DNA of 64,000 nt from Drosophila miranda (taxonomy: Eukaryota > Arthropoda > Insecta > Diptera > Drosophilidae), in NCBI RefSeq assembly GCF_003369915.1, contig NC_046676.1, positions 4,526,001 to 4,590,000 of the forward strand, written 5' to 3'. Below, piece after piece: positions 1-8,332 of the stretch. Each line of letters starts with the position of its first letter. Position 1 is the first letter of the stretch. A program made the position numbers and the translations under genes. The notes beneath the pieces are model-generated. The model searched no databases and was not told the DNA's origin. It saw only the letters and a program-made list of their open reading frames with translations.

Positions 1-1546
1 ATGACTACCGTAGTCCACAGTGCCCTCCGTGTCGTGGAGAAGTCTAACCGACTCCTCGTTCAGGACGAGGATGATTTGGCGCCTCTGTCCGTTGCTCTCC
101 TCTACCTTGGCCACCTTCCAATCGGCTGTGGGAAGGTGGGGGGTTGCAGACCTGCAGAATACGGAGAATCTTATCCGGCTCTGCAGACTTCGCCGAGACC
201 CACGCTCTGGCCCTTGGCTTGCTGGGGATGTCCTCCCACTTCACGGCCTCCAGCTTGGCTCCTGGGTAGACCTCCTTGAGCGATGCTACCGCCTTCGTGT
301 AGAGGGCCGCCGAGCGAGCATCTTGGCAGGCGATGGCTTTCACTCTGCCTTGGTGCCACCCGGCGTCCTCACACTTGGGCGGTGGTCCTCCATTTTCCTC
401 CAGCTCCTGGAGGAAGCGGTTTTGGAGCTCGTTTTCTACGAGGTGCCATTTGTACCGAGAAATCTGCCCGTCTTTAGAGCCCCTGCCTTAGACTCCAATT
501 AGGGTTTTTCCTCTCGCCACCTCGGCAAACGCGCGGTTGCCGGTTGTTCTCCGCCGAGCGTTGCCGCTTGCTTGGGGCCTTTGCTGCGGCCTTGCCAGCT
601 TTGACTGGCTGCGAGTCGGGCAGGACCGTCTTGGCCCATCGCCGCGATTCGATTCCCTGGGTCGACGCCAGGAACACCGGATCGTCGTTGCCCAGGATGA
701 AGGCCGCACGTCTCTTGTCCTGAAACTTGGGCCTATCCTTCGAGGCAGAGGTGCCGCCTGCCGGGGTTGTCAAGGGGTCCCCGGTCCCAAGGGGTCTGCC
801 AGCCGCGATATCGATCTGCATCACCGCCACCCCGGTAACCGGGTCGCCCTTGTGGTCCCCCGACGTGGATTGTCCCGATTGGCTTTTCGGTCCTCTCCTC
901 GCAGCGCCCGCTGCCTCGAGACGGTGGACCGACTTAGTCTCCTTCCCCGTCGTTTTGGGCAGATGATGGTTGAGGGATGGTCTTTTCCCTCCGGCACTTT
1001 AGGAGGAGTGCCGAGCTCTTTTGCGGTGTTTTTTGTATTTATATGTAAGTTTGGCATAGCTGGTCCCACGAATAGGCGGGAAGGGGTTAGTCGCCCGGGG
1101 CATAGCCCGCGTGCCCCGGAAAGCCTTATTAAAACTGGAGGTCGACAGGTATCGAGAGTCCGTATATAAACGATCGAGCACCCCCTCGGCCATGCATCCC
1201 TCGGCATATGACAGTGTCCCCTTGGATTGGGGTTATTTCACTGAGAGTTTTCTTCTCTCCGCCCGACTACAATTAGCCAGCATCCTGGCAGAGACATGAC
1301 CGTACCAGGACCTGTTTCCAGCCGCCCTCACGGGGAGAGTATAGTCGCACTTCCGCCGGTGAGTACAGTTACGGCGGGTTCCGGTTCGCTCGTGCCCACC
1401 TGTATCCTATGGCGTGAAGCACAGTCGCCTTGGATCCAGGGCAAGCCATGAACCCTAGACGTCTGTGCCCCATTCCGAGTCTACAGTTGTGGCGAGCCGA
1501 CCCGACATCCGTTTATCCCCCTGTAGAACCCGATGGCTGACGGCCA
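1..1546 (-). mobile_element. LOA-clade non-LTR retrotransposon, 5' part, cut by window edge
   Basis: The minus strand from 1546 downward matches the 5' leader and ORF1 of the second LOA copy (10178-12086). The shared 5' terminus is the sequence ending CTGACGGCC on the plus strand at about 1545. The ORF1-like protein appears in several frames (about 1193-821, 830-474, 343-44), so this copy carries multiple frameshifts. It includes the same segment (KAIACQDARSAALY) seen in the better copy, which resembles the DUF4780-type gag-like proteins of this group. The rest of the element lies left of the window. It has the same orientation as the larger copy but is a separate insertion, because its 5' flank (1547 onward) differs from that at 12087. 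Confidence 0.8.
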
Positions 1547-1913
1547 CTTCAATTATTAAACAAGAAGCAATTTTTCGAAGCATCTGTGGGTGCCTCACAC
1601 GCCTACGAAGACTGCGGATAAATCCTTAAAGTATACTTATTTAAAATTAACAACCTGGAGTTCCACCAACACAACAATTGGAGCTCCGGCTAGACTCTGG
1701 GAAACATGGCAAGCATAGGCAAGACCAGAATAGCCACGGAGAAGTTGACGGAGAAAAAGGAAGGAGAAGCTAGATGGAAAAAAGGCAGCGACGCATCTTT
1801 TGGCACCAAAACTGCCGAGCAAGAAAACGAACATGTCGACGATCATGTCTACCAACATGTCTACGACGGAAGAGAGAGAGAAGACTGATGTGGATTGAGT
1901 ACGACAGCGCGGA
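1547..1913. other. Short unique stretch between two LOA insertions
   Basis: No gene is recognised. A 60-codon lysine- and glutamate-rich open frame lies on the plus strand at 1706-1888, but it has no recognisable motif. Removing the 10 kb LOA insertion joins this segment directly to 12100 onward, so it is the left flank of that target site. Confidence 0.5.
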
Positions 1914-1926
1914 AATAATCTAAATA
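1914..1926. repeat. 13-bp target-site duplication, right copy at 12087-12099
   Basis: AATAATCTAAATA occurs at 1914-1926, next to the 3' tail of the LOA element, and again at 12087-12099, next to its 5' end. Its length is typical of target-primed reverse transcription. The match shows that both ends belong to one insertion despite the 10 kb between them. Confidence 0.9.
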
Positions 1927-2075
1927 GGTTAGGTTAGGTTAAGGCGGAAGCCGGGAGGGGGGGATAAGCGCCTCCCGCCCCCAAGCTCACTTGGACCTAT
2001 AAAAGGTCCGTTGTGTTGCCGCATGGGCATGTGCCCCTTCGCGTTGCCCGAACCGTGAGAGCATACTACTGCAGG

Positions 2076-3066
2076 TTAAGGGTAGTCCCATCCGGTGGCT
2101 TGGATGTATTTGGACAAGGTCGCTGGTTTGATTTCGGACAGGTCCGAAATGTCCGTGAGGTTTCCAAGGGCTGGGCAGTGGCAGAAGAAGTGGGGGACCG
2201 ATTCCTCCTCCTCCTCGTCGCGACAACTCCTGCAGAAGTCGTTATGAGGGATTGACAGTCTAGAGGCATGAGTGCCGATCTGCCAGTGTCCCGTAATGGC
2301 TCTAGTAATTGCAGAGCACTGTGCTCTGCTGAGTCTATACAGCTCGGCTAAGCGCTTCTTCGATCGATATGGCCATATCAATCTTGAGACTTTACAGGAA
2401 TGGCTACAACCTCCGCTTGGAACACACTGCAGTGGTCCGGGAGCCTGAAGCAATGACTGATGTTCAGCTCGCTGCAGTAGACTCCGCCTCCCACGCGGCC
2501 GTCTAGCTTTGAGCCATCAGTGTAGAAGTGCCATGCGTTGAACTCTGCTGAGTTTATTGAGGCATGTCCTTTTGTCTAAGGCTGGCCACCATACCACCAC
2601 TCCATAGAGCATGATTGGTCGTAAGATGGCGGTGTAGAGCCACCGAACTATATAGGGGGTCATTCCCCATTTTAGTCCGATGGCTTTCCTGCAAGTATAG
2701 AGGGCCACTGTGGCCTTCTTTACTCTATCCTCTATGCTCAATTTCCAGTCGAGCTTTCTATCGAGGATTAGGCCAAGATACTTGGCGTTGTTGCTGAAGA
2801 CTAGCGTTTCCCCACATAGTCTTGGGGGAATCAGTACCGGAACTTTGCACTTCCTAGTGAAAAGCACCAGTTCCGTTTTAGACGGGTTGAGGCCTAACCC
2901 GCATTTGGCTGCCCATTTCGACATTTTCGTGAGGGTACTTGTCATGCACTCACACAACGTCTGCGGAAATTTTCCGGAGAATGCTATGGCAACATCGTCC
3001 GCATACGCCACCACACGGCAGCCACCCCCCTCTATCTCCCGCAGCAGTGTGTTCACTGCCACGTTC
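2076..3066 (-). pseudogene. LOA ORF2 C-terminal part: reverse transcriptase end, truncated RNase H, Cys/His tail
   Basis: On the minus strand, reading from 3066, the frame gives the reverse transcriptase catalytic motif YADDVA at about 3003-2986 and the thumb region down to LDKRTCLNKLSRVQRMA. The frame then breaks near 2520. An RNase H start (FYTDGSK, with FQAEVVAI holding the second acidic residue) lies at about 2525-2410 in another frame. It runs at once into the C-terminal region with a Cys/His cluster (CRSC...HFFCHC, about 2235-2165). The middle of RNase H is therefore deleted, and there is a deletion junction between the thumb and RNase H. An RNase H domain after reverse transcriptase is expected in the I/LOA group. 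This piece continues the ORF2 that breaks off at 8333. Confidence 0.85.
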
Positions 3067-3070
3067 CATA
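3067..3070. repeat. 4-bp target-site duplication CATA, partner at 8329-8332
   Basis: CATA directly precedes TGTAACG at 3071 and directly follows CGTTACA at 8328. Removing 3071-8332 restores an uninterrupted LOA ORF2 across the reverse transcriptase region, which supports this boundary independently. Confidence 0.85.
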
Positions 3071-4077
3071 TGTAACGAACTTGGCAGGTGTCGGGGAGTG
3101 AGAGAAGGGGGCACGCAGATATTCCCGGCTGGGAGGCTCGTCGGCTAGTTGGGGTGGTGATCTTGCCCTCCTCTCACTTAATGCCTATTCTCATTATTAC
3201 AAGGTTATAATCTGTGCGTGCTACGACGAGAGTTAATTTGGACCTAAAATTCGACTGAACACATAACTGGCTCTTTCTTCGACCTGTCCCCGAACGCTTT
3301 TCCTCGCCTCAGATCTCGTTGAAGCGGATTGACCCTCCCTTCCTTGGCCATCCCTAGGTCGCAATTTTCACGGAATGACCCCTCTGCGTTCTCATGGGGC
3401 TCTCAGGGGCATCTGGCTAGCCGAAGGCAAACAAAAACTATATTCTAGAACATTATAAAATTTATTGAATCCTACATAAACAAATTTCTAAACTAAAACT
3501 AAACCTAACCCAAAAATAGGTACGCATAAAACAGATAAAACAGATGGAATTTCAAAATGACTTAATAATAGTGATAAATAAAATGAATAATTATTTCACA
3601 TATAAAAAGATTAACAACGGCCAAACCGAAAGGGGGGAAGAAATAGAAACAGTAAGGGGGGAAGCATATAAAGTATTTGTCCCTCTCCTCTTTACTTTTT
3701 CAGTGGGACTCGAGTCAAATCGTTTGAGTTGAGTCCTTTACATTTCTCTTTCACACTCACCCGCAGATCCGCATGTCCACCGACGAAAGCGCTTTCCGGA
3801 GGAGAATCGGACCTGGAACGAGAACTCCGATAGGGAGTGGCATAAAGCACAAAAAAACTCACTCACAAATTCCCCACTTTCCTCTCTCCACACTTACTTT
3901 GAGAGATTCATTACATTCGAAAAGAAAACTTTCTCGCCCCTTTTCTTTTTCTCGTTCGCGCCGCCCCTTGCCGACTGCCGATGTCTTTCTCAAAAAAAAC
4001 TAACAAAAAAAAATTATTTAAATTAACATAAAACACTCGACAACACACATATTATTTCTTTTCAAATTTCTGCCTTC

Positions 4078-4082
4078 CCGAT
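4078..4082. repeat. 5-bp target-site duplication CCGAT, partner at 7535-7539
   Basis: CCGAT sits immediately before the 5' LTR and immediately after the 3' LTR. A 5-bp duplication is usual for BEL/Pao integrases. Confidence 0.88.
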
Positions 4083-4454
4083 TGTTCGGAGCAGAACCCA
4101 GCCGATTAGCTGCTTGCCAAATAGCACCTAATTCTTGGCCCTCAGCCGCTTATTTTGTTTGTTACTTATGTCTATGTCACTCATTTGTTTGTTAAAGCTT
4201 TGCGCTTGCTTGCCCTGCTAAACGCTCTCTGCCAGCTCGCTCTTCGCTATCTCCGCTTTGCGTCTGCCTACCGACGTCGGCCGAGCGAAGCTGCGCTTAG
4301 CGATCGGAGCGGCAATGTAAAGGGCAGGCAAGCCACACTTGCAATTTGGATGTCACGCATTAAAGAACATATCGTAATTTTATTTCTGCGCCGAGTTTTA
4401 TTTAATTCGAAATAATTAGTCGGCCGATTGGGGATAAAAAACATTATCTCCACA
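4083..4454 (+). repeat. 5' LTR of the BEL/Pao element
   Basis: 372 bp, TG...CA ends. It is identical to 7163-7534 except at three single bases: one in the GCGATCGG/GCGCTCGG region, one in CATTAAAG/CATTATAG and one in ATTATCTC/ATTACCTC. Confidence 0.95.
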
Positions 4455-4461
4455 TAAAATT

Positions 4462-4479
4462 TGGTGACCCCGACGTGAT
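4462..4479 (+). promoter_or_regulatory. Primer-binding site complementary to the 3' end of tRNA-Trp
   Basis: TGGTGACCCCGACGTGAT starts seven bases after the LTR. Its reverse complement, ending TCACGTCGGGGTCACCA, equals the 3' end of Drosophila tRNA-Trp(CCA) plus CCA as I recall that tRNA. It would prime minus-strand DNA synthesis. Confidence 0.75.
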
Positions 4480-4828
4480 CTCTGAGTTGCAGTGTCAATT
4501 AATAATCATTCGCGATCGACATTCGTTAGCCCTAGCAAATTTTCGGCGGTTAAGCACAATTCGGTGCTAAAACACACTTACATACACCTACATACACGCA
4601 TTGCTGGCTATTAATTTCTCTGTCGCGACAATTCGGTCAGTGCAGTGCGGTAGGCAGTGCAGCGAACTCACTAATACACACAAGCGGAGTACAAAGCGGA
4701 ATCGGACAGCTCGCACAGCCGCACAGCTAAAGGCATTAGCTGTAATCCCTTTGCTTTCGGTTCCCACGTTTATACGTATACAGGGTGTCTTTTTCGGTCG
4801 TGCTGAGTGACTCTTTTAAAACCTCAAC

Positions 4829-7189
4829 ATGGCAGCACCTGAGCCTACCAATGTCGCGAACGCAGCAATGCCGAGTGATGTAGATTTCTACAAGCACAAG
4901 GCCGAGTCCATCGCGCGCCAACTAAAGGCCATGGATCGCTTTCTCACCAAGGAAGAGCTTGTCGAGTTAGATGAGGCAGAACTTCAAGCTCGCTTAGAGC
5001 AAATCGAGCGAATGAATGCGGATTTCGATGCCGCTCAAACGAGCCTTGAAAGGCTGGATTTCCTGCAGTTAGCCCATGATGCCCGGCTGGACTTTTCGAA
5101 TGTTTATGTCAAGGTTAGGTCCAGGCTGTCGCGGGAGTTGATGGCTGCTCGCACGGTAAATGTTGCCAATTCAACGGCTCGGCATACTCTCGAGGGGAAT
5201 TCGTCGTTGTTCGCCTATAATAGTATAGGCCGTTCTCGAATGCCCGAGTTGCAGCTTCCGCGATTCGGGGGGAACTACATGGATTGGCCAGAATTCCACT
5301 CGATGTTCTCGACAATGGTGCACAAAGACCATCGTATACCAATCATCGAAAAATTCCAATATCTTCGTGGATGTCTAGATGGTGCTGCGCTGGATACGAT
5401 TCGTTCCTTGGAACTTTCTGAGGAGAATTACGACAAGGCGTTGAATTTGCTAATGTTGCGATTCGATAATAAACTGTTACATTTTCAGGCACACGTCAAG
5501 GCTATTTTCGGGCTGCAAGGGGTGGAGAAGGGCTCAGCTATCGGCTTGCGCGCGCTCAGCGACAAAATCAATTCGCACTTGCGTGCACTTCAGACCTTGG
5601 CGACCCCGCAGGAGATTTCGGATGGGTTGCTGATCTTCATCATAGGCACGAAACTGGACCACAAAACAAAGGAGAAATGGGAAGAGAACTTGCCGACGTC
5701 AGGATTGCCTCGGTGGTCAAGCATGGCCTCATTTTTGGAAGCGAGATGTCGGATGCTGGAGAATTTGGGATCAGCCATGGCAACAAGTCCTAGTCAACAG
5801 GTGGGAGAAGACAATCCTGTCACCCTTATCACCTCCAGTAACGACCATCCTAACCCCATATGTAACCATTGCAATTCCTCCGAGCATTACATATCTAGAT
5901 GTCAGGCATTCCTGAATCTCTCTGCGTTTGAACGATACAAAGAAGCAAAGAAGAGCCGCTTGTGTTTGAACTGCCTCAACAAAGGCCATGAATTGCAGAG
6001 GTGCAGGTCAGGACTTTGCAGGCATTGCCAGGCCAAACATCACACGCTACTCCACATTCCATCGGGAACTGGTGCTTCATCTTCCTCTTCACCGGCCGAG
6101 GAATCGATCCAGCAAGAGGCCGCGACTGTGCTTCTAGCAAGCGGGTGTTCTAGCCCTCCCCCCTCGATCCAGAAATCTCAGCCTAGCCAGAACGTGTTGC
6201 TACCTACTGCCCTCGTCCATGTAACAGATCGTTATGGAGCACTTATCCCATGTCGTGCCATTTTGGATTCTGCATCACAGGCAAACTTTGTAACATCTAG
6301 ACTTGCTGATCAGTTGCAGTTGGATCATCGCTCGTCTTATGTTCACATCTCTGGAATCGGAGATTCCATTCTACCTTCGAGCAAGTCTGTACATATAGTT
6401 GTACAATCCCAGGACGCAAGCTATCGAGCTTCCTTCGCTGCAATTGTCACCAACTCAATTACGGAAATGCAGCCTAACTTCGGCGTAGACGCAAAGGATT
6501 GGCCAATGCCGAATAATCTAAAACTAGCTGATCCTAATTTCTCCAAGCCCCAACGTATCGATCTGTTGATAGGTTCTGGTTTGTTCTTCGATTTAATGTG
6601 CGTCGGACAGATTCGACTATCAGCCCAATTGCCAACATTGCAGGAGACTAAACTTGGTTGGATAGTATCAGGAAGCATTGATAGCTCGGAGAATAAGCGT
6701 GCAGCTTTAGCCGCTTTTGAAAATTCCTCGTGCATCTCTATTGACGATTTTCGACCCACAACGCTGGAGTACCAAAACTTAGAGCAGCAATGCAGGAAGC
6801 AGCTGCTCGAGTGCCAGGTGCAAGTGGAAAAACTGCGATCGGAGAATCAGGAACTGCAGCGCGAACTTTTCCATATATTAAAAACCTACATATCCACGCT
6901 AAATGAAATTCAACTTTCAACAATTTCTACATTGCCAAATTTCCTGCCATTCTATGCAATTACAGAGGTTCCCGATGATCAAGACGTAATCACGACAAGC
7001 CGCCTTCGTAAAGAAGCGCCGATTGCTGCGTTCGACGATCATCCCAGCGTAGCCGCCAGCTGCGCCCAAGCAAGCATCTTCAAGAGGGCCGTTGGAAAAA
7101 TAGCGGTTCTGCCCCTTCAGGATGGATCTGTTGAAAGCCTTTGCCTTCCAACGGGGGGTGAATGTTCGGAGCAGAACCCAGCCGATTAG
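4829..7189 (+). CDS. BEL/Pao Gag-protease polyprotein with a novel coiled-coil C-terminal segment
   Basis: The ORF is intact, 786 aa, with ATG at 4829. Residues about 15-110 are alpha-helical Gag. From about 140 (LQLPRFGG) comes the DUF1759-type Gag region of BEL/Pao elements. Zinc knuckles lie at about 345-358 (CNHCNSSEHYISRC) and 379-392 (CLNCLNKGHELQRC), with a third Cys/His cluster following. An A17-type aspartic protease with catalytic LDSASQ lies near 477. At about residue 640, where the connection to reverse transcriptase should begin (CISIDD), the sequence switches to a heptad-rich helix (about 648-690). After that come about 60 residues I do not recognise and a piece resembling the end of integrase (RAVGKIAVLPL, about 754). 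The stop lies inside the 3' LTR. The product would be a packaging and protease protein without polymerase. The ORF is open throughout, so it may still be translated. Confidence 0.9.
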   Translation: MAAPEPTNVANAAMPSDVDFYKHKAESIARQLKAMDRFLTKEELVELDEAELQARLEQIERMNADFDAAQTSLERLDFLQLAHDARLDFSNVYVKVRSRLSRELMAARTVNVANSTARHTLEGNSSLFAYNSIGRSRMPELQLPRFGGNYMDWPEFHSMFSTMVHKDHRIPIIEKFQYLRGCLDGAALDTIRSLELSEENYDKALNLLMLRFDNKLLHFQAHVKAIFGLQGVEKGSAIGLRALSDKINSHLRALQTLATPQEISDGLLIFIIGTKLDHKTKEKWEENLPTSGLPRWSSMASFLEARCRMLENLGSAMATSPSQQVGEDNPVTLITSSNDHPNPICNHCNSSEHYISRCQAFLNLSAFERYKEAKKSRLCLNCLNKGHELQRCRSGLCRHCQAKHHTLLHIPSGTGASSSSSPAEESIQQEAATVLLASGCSSPPPSIQKSQPSQNVLLPTALVHVTDRYGALIPCRAILDSASQANFVTSRLADQLQLDHRSSYVHISGIGDSILPSSKSVHIVVQSQDASYRASFAAIVTNSITEMQPNFGVDAKDWPMPNNLKLADPNFSKPQRIDLLIGSGLFFDLMCVGQIRLSAQLPTLQETKLGWIVSGSIDSSENKRAALAAFENSSCISIDDFRPTTLEYQNLEQQCRKQLLECQVQVEKLRSENQELQRELFHILKTYISTLNEIQLSTISTLPNFLPFYAITEVPDDQDVITTSRLRKEAPIAAFDDHPSVAASCAQASIFKRAVGKIAVLPLQDGSVESLCLPTGGECSEQNPAD

Positions 7190-7534
7190 CTGCTTGCCAA
7201 ATAGCACCTAATTCTTGGCCCTCAGCCGCTTATTTTGTTTGTTACTTATGTCTATGTCACTCATTTGTTTGTTAAAGCTTTGCGCTTGCTTGCCCTGCTA
7301 AACGCTCTCTGCCAGCTCGCTCTTCGCTATCTCCGCTTTGCGTCTGCCTACCGACGTCGGCCGAGCGAAGCTGCGCTTAGCGCTCGGAGCGGCAATGTAA
7401 AGGGCAGGCAAGCCACACTTGCAATTTGGATGTCACGCATTATAGAACATATCGTAATTTTATTTCTGCGCCGAGTTTTATTTAATTCGAAATAATTAGT
7501 CGGCCGATTGGGGATAAAAAACATTACCTCCACA
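7163..7534 (+). repeat. 3' LTR of the BEL/Pao element
   Basis: 372-bp direct repeat of 4083-4454. It is preceded by the purine tract GGGGGGTGAA (7153-7162) that would prime plus-strand synthesis. It is followed by the target duplication CCGAT. Confidence 0.95.
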
Positions 7535-8278
7535 CCGATCTCTTCCCGACCTTCCGCAATCGGGCTGTTTTCGACGACCACTCGCGCCGCCACTCGAAAT
7601 CTCAGACTGTTCTTGGTCGCGCTCAGTCTGCGCTATGTAGCCCTTCCTTGGCTCGCTCTCCAACCAGAAGATGGAGTTTTTTTTCTTCCAAAAACCACTC
7701 AACTCCCGCTAGCCTCGTTGGTGCCCGGGTACTTGCGCCTGTAAATTTTCCACTGCAGCTTCGGCTGCTCCTCTGGACCCCTTTTGCGTCCCTCGGCCGC
7801 TCGATCTCCTCGATGCCTCGGCGTCTTTGGATCCGTGAAGCTGAACCGGGTCGATATTGTAATGAAAATACGGCGACACGGCGTTCCTCTTCTGCCGTAT
7901 AAACTGCGCCAATAGCCGGTCCTATGCGGATGAAATCTAACTAGTTTGACGAATTACTTTCTCCCCTTCTCCATCTTACCTAGCTTGGAAAAACTAACGC
8001 CGGATTAACTCGAGACTTTCTCGTTTCTGAAGCACTTAGATAAAAATATATTTTTTTTCCTGATAAAAGAAAACGAATGCTCGGGTCGAGCGCCAAAACG
8101 GGAAGAGACCGAAGCCAAGCCCCTCAACATGCTAGAACCTTCGGGCCCTCTCATAGAACAAGGGAAATGCCAGAAAAAGTTGACAATCTGGGCTGCCCCA
8201 GATTCGTGCCCCTTTTCGTGACCTCCCAAACCTAGCCCATAGAGGGTGTATGCTCTGCCACGGCCATTACGGTGCCGA

Positions 8279-8292
8279 CCACTAGATGGCGC
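8279..8292 (+). promoter_or_regulatory. Perfect CTCF-consensus site in the terminal part of the LTR-like element
   Basis: CCACTAGATGGCGC fits every position of the general CTCF consensus CCASYAGRKGGCRS, and Drosophila CTCF recognises a closely related core. It lies 37 bp inside the right end of the TGTAACG element. Function is inferred from the motif alone. Confidence 0.5.
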
Positions 8293-8332
8293 TGCGAACT
8301 AGCTCTCTCGGCTGATCCAAGCGTTACACATA

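Larger units (their letters stand above)
4083..7534 (+). mobile_element. Compact BEL/Pao LTR retrotransposon lacking RT, RNase H and most of integrase
   Basis: It has two 372-bp LTRs that begin TGTTCGG and end CCACA, a tRNA primer-binding site seven bases after the 5' LTR, one long ORF (4829-7189) and a purine-rich tract (7153-7162) against the 3' LTR. At 3452 bp it is far shorter than an autonomous BEL/Pao element (usually 6-9 kb), because the reverse transcriptase, RNase H and most of the integrase coding region is missing. The cis sequences needed for mobilisation by a relative appear complete. The LTRs differ at only three positions that I can see (about 99.2% identity), so the insertion is recent compared with the elements it sits in. 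Confidence 0.92.
3071..8328. mobile_element. LTR-like element with TGTAACG...CGTTACA ends (probable solo LTR), itself interrupted
   Basis: The ends are the 7-bp inverted repeat TGTAACG (3071-3077) and CGTTACA (8322-8328), flanked by the 4-bp duplication CATA. Subtracting the BEL element and one CCGAT copy (4083-7539) leaves 1801 bp with no convincing coding sequence. TG...CA ends and a 4-bp duplication are typical of Ty3/Gypsy-type LTRs. A single unit with no internal region suggests a solo LTR left by recombination. LTRs this long are known in the Ulysses/Osvaldo group, but no sequence match is claimed here. An alternative is a non-coding DNA transposon with short terminal inverted repeats. 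Orientation cannot be decided. Confidence 0.65.

Noticed and set aside
1927..1942. GGTTA repeats as telomeric sequence
   Set aside because: They form the 3' tail of a LOA element bounded by a target-site duplication, and Drosophila lacks such telomere repeats.
4155..4415. 86-codon ORF, repeated at 7235-7495
   Set aside because: It lies wholly inside the LTRs; both copies are the same repeat and it has no known role.
4462..4479. A tRNA gene fragment
   Set aside because: Only 18 bases match and their placement after the LTR identifies a primer-binding site; no cloverleaf is present.
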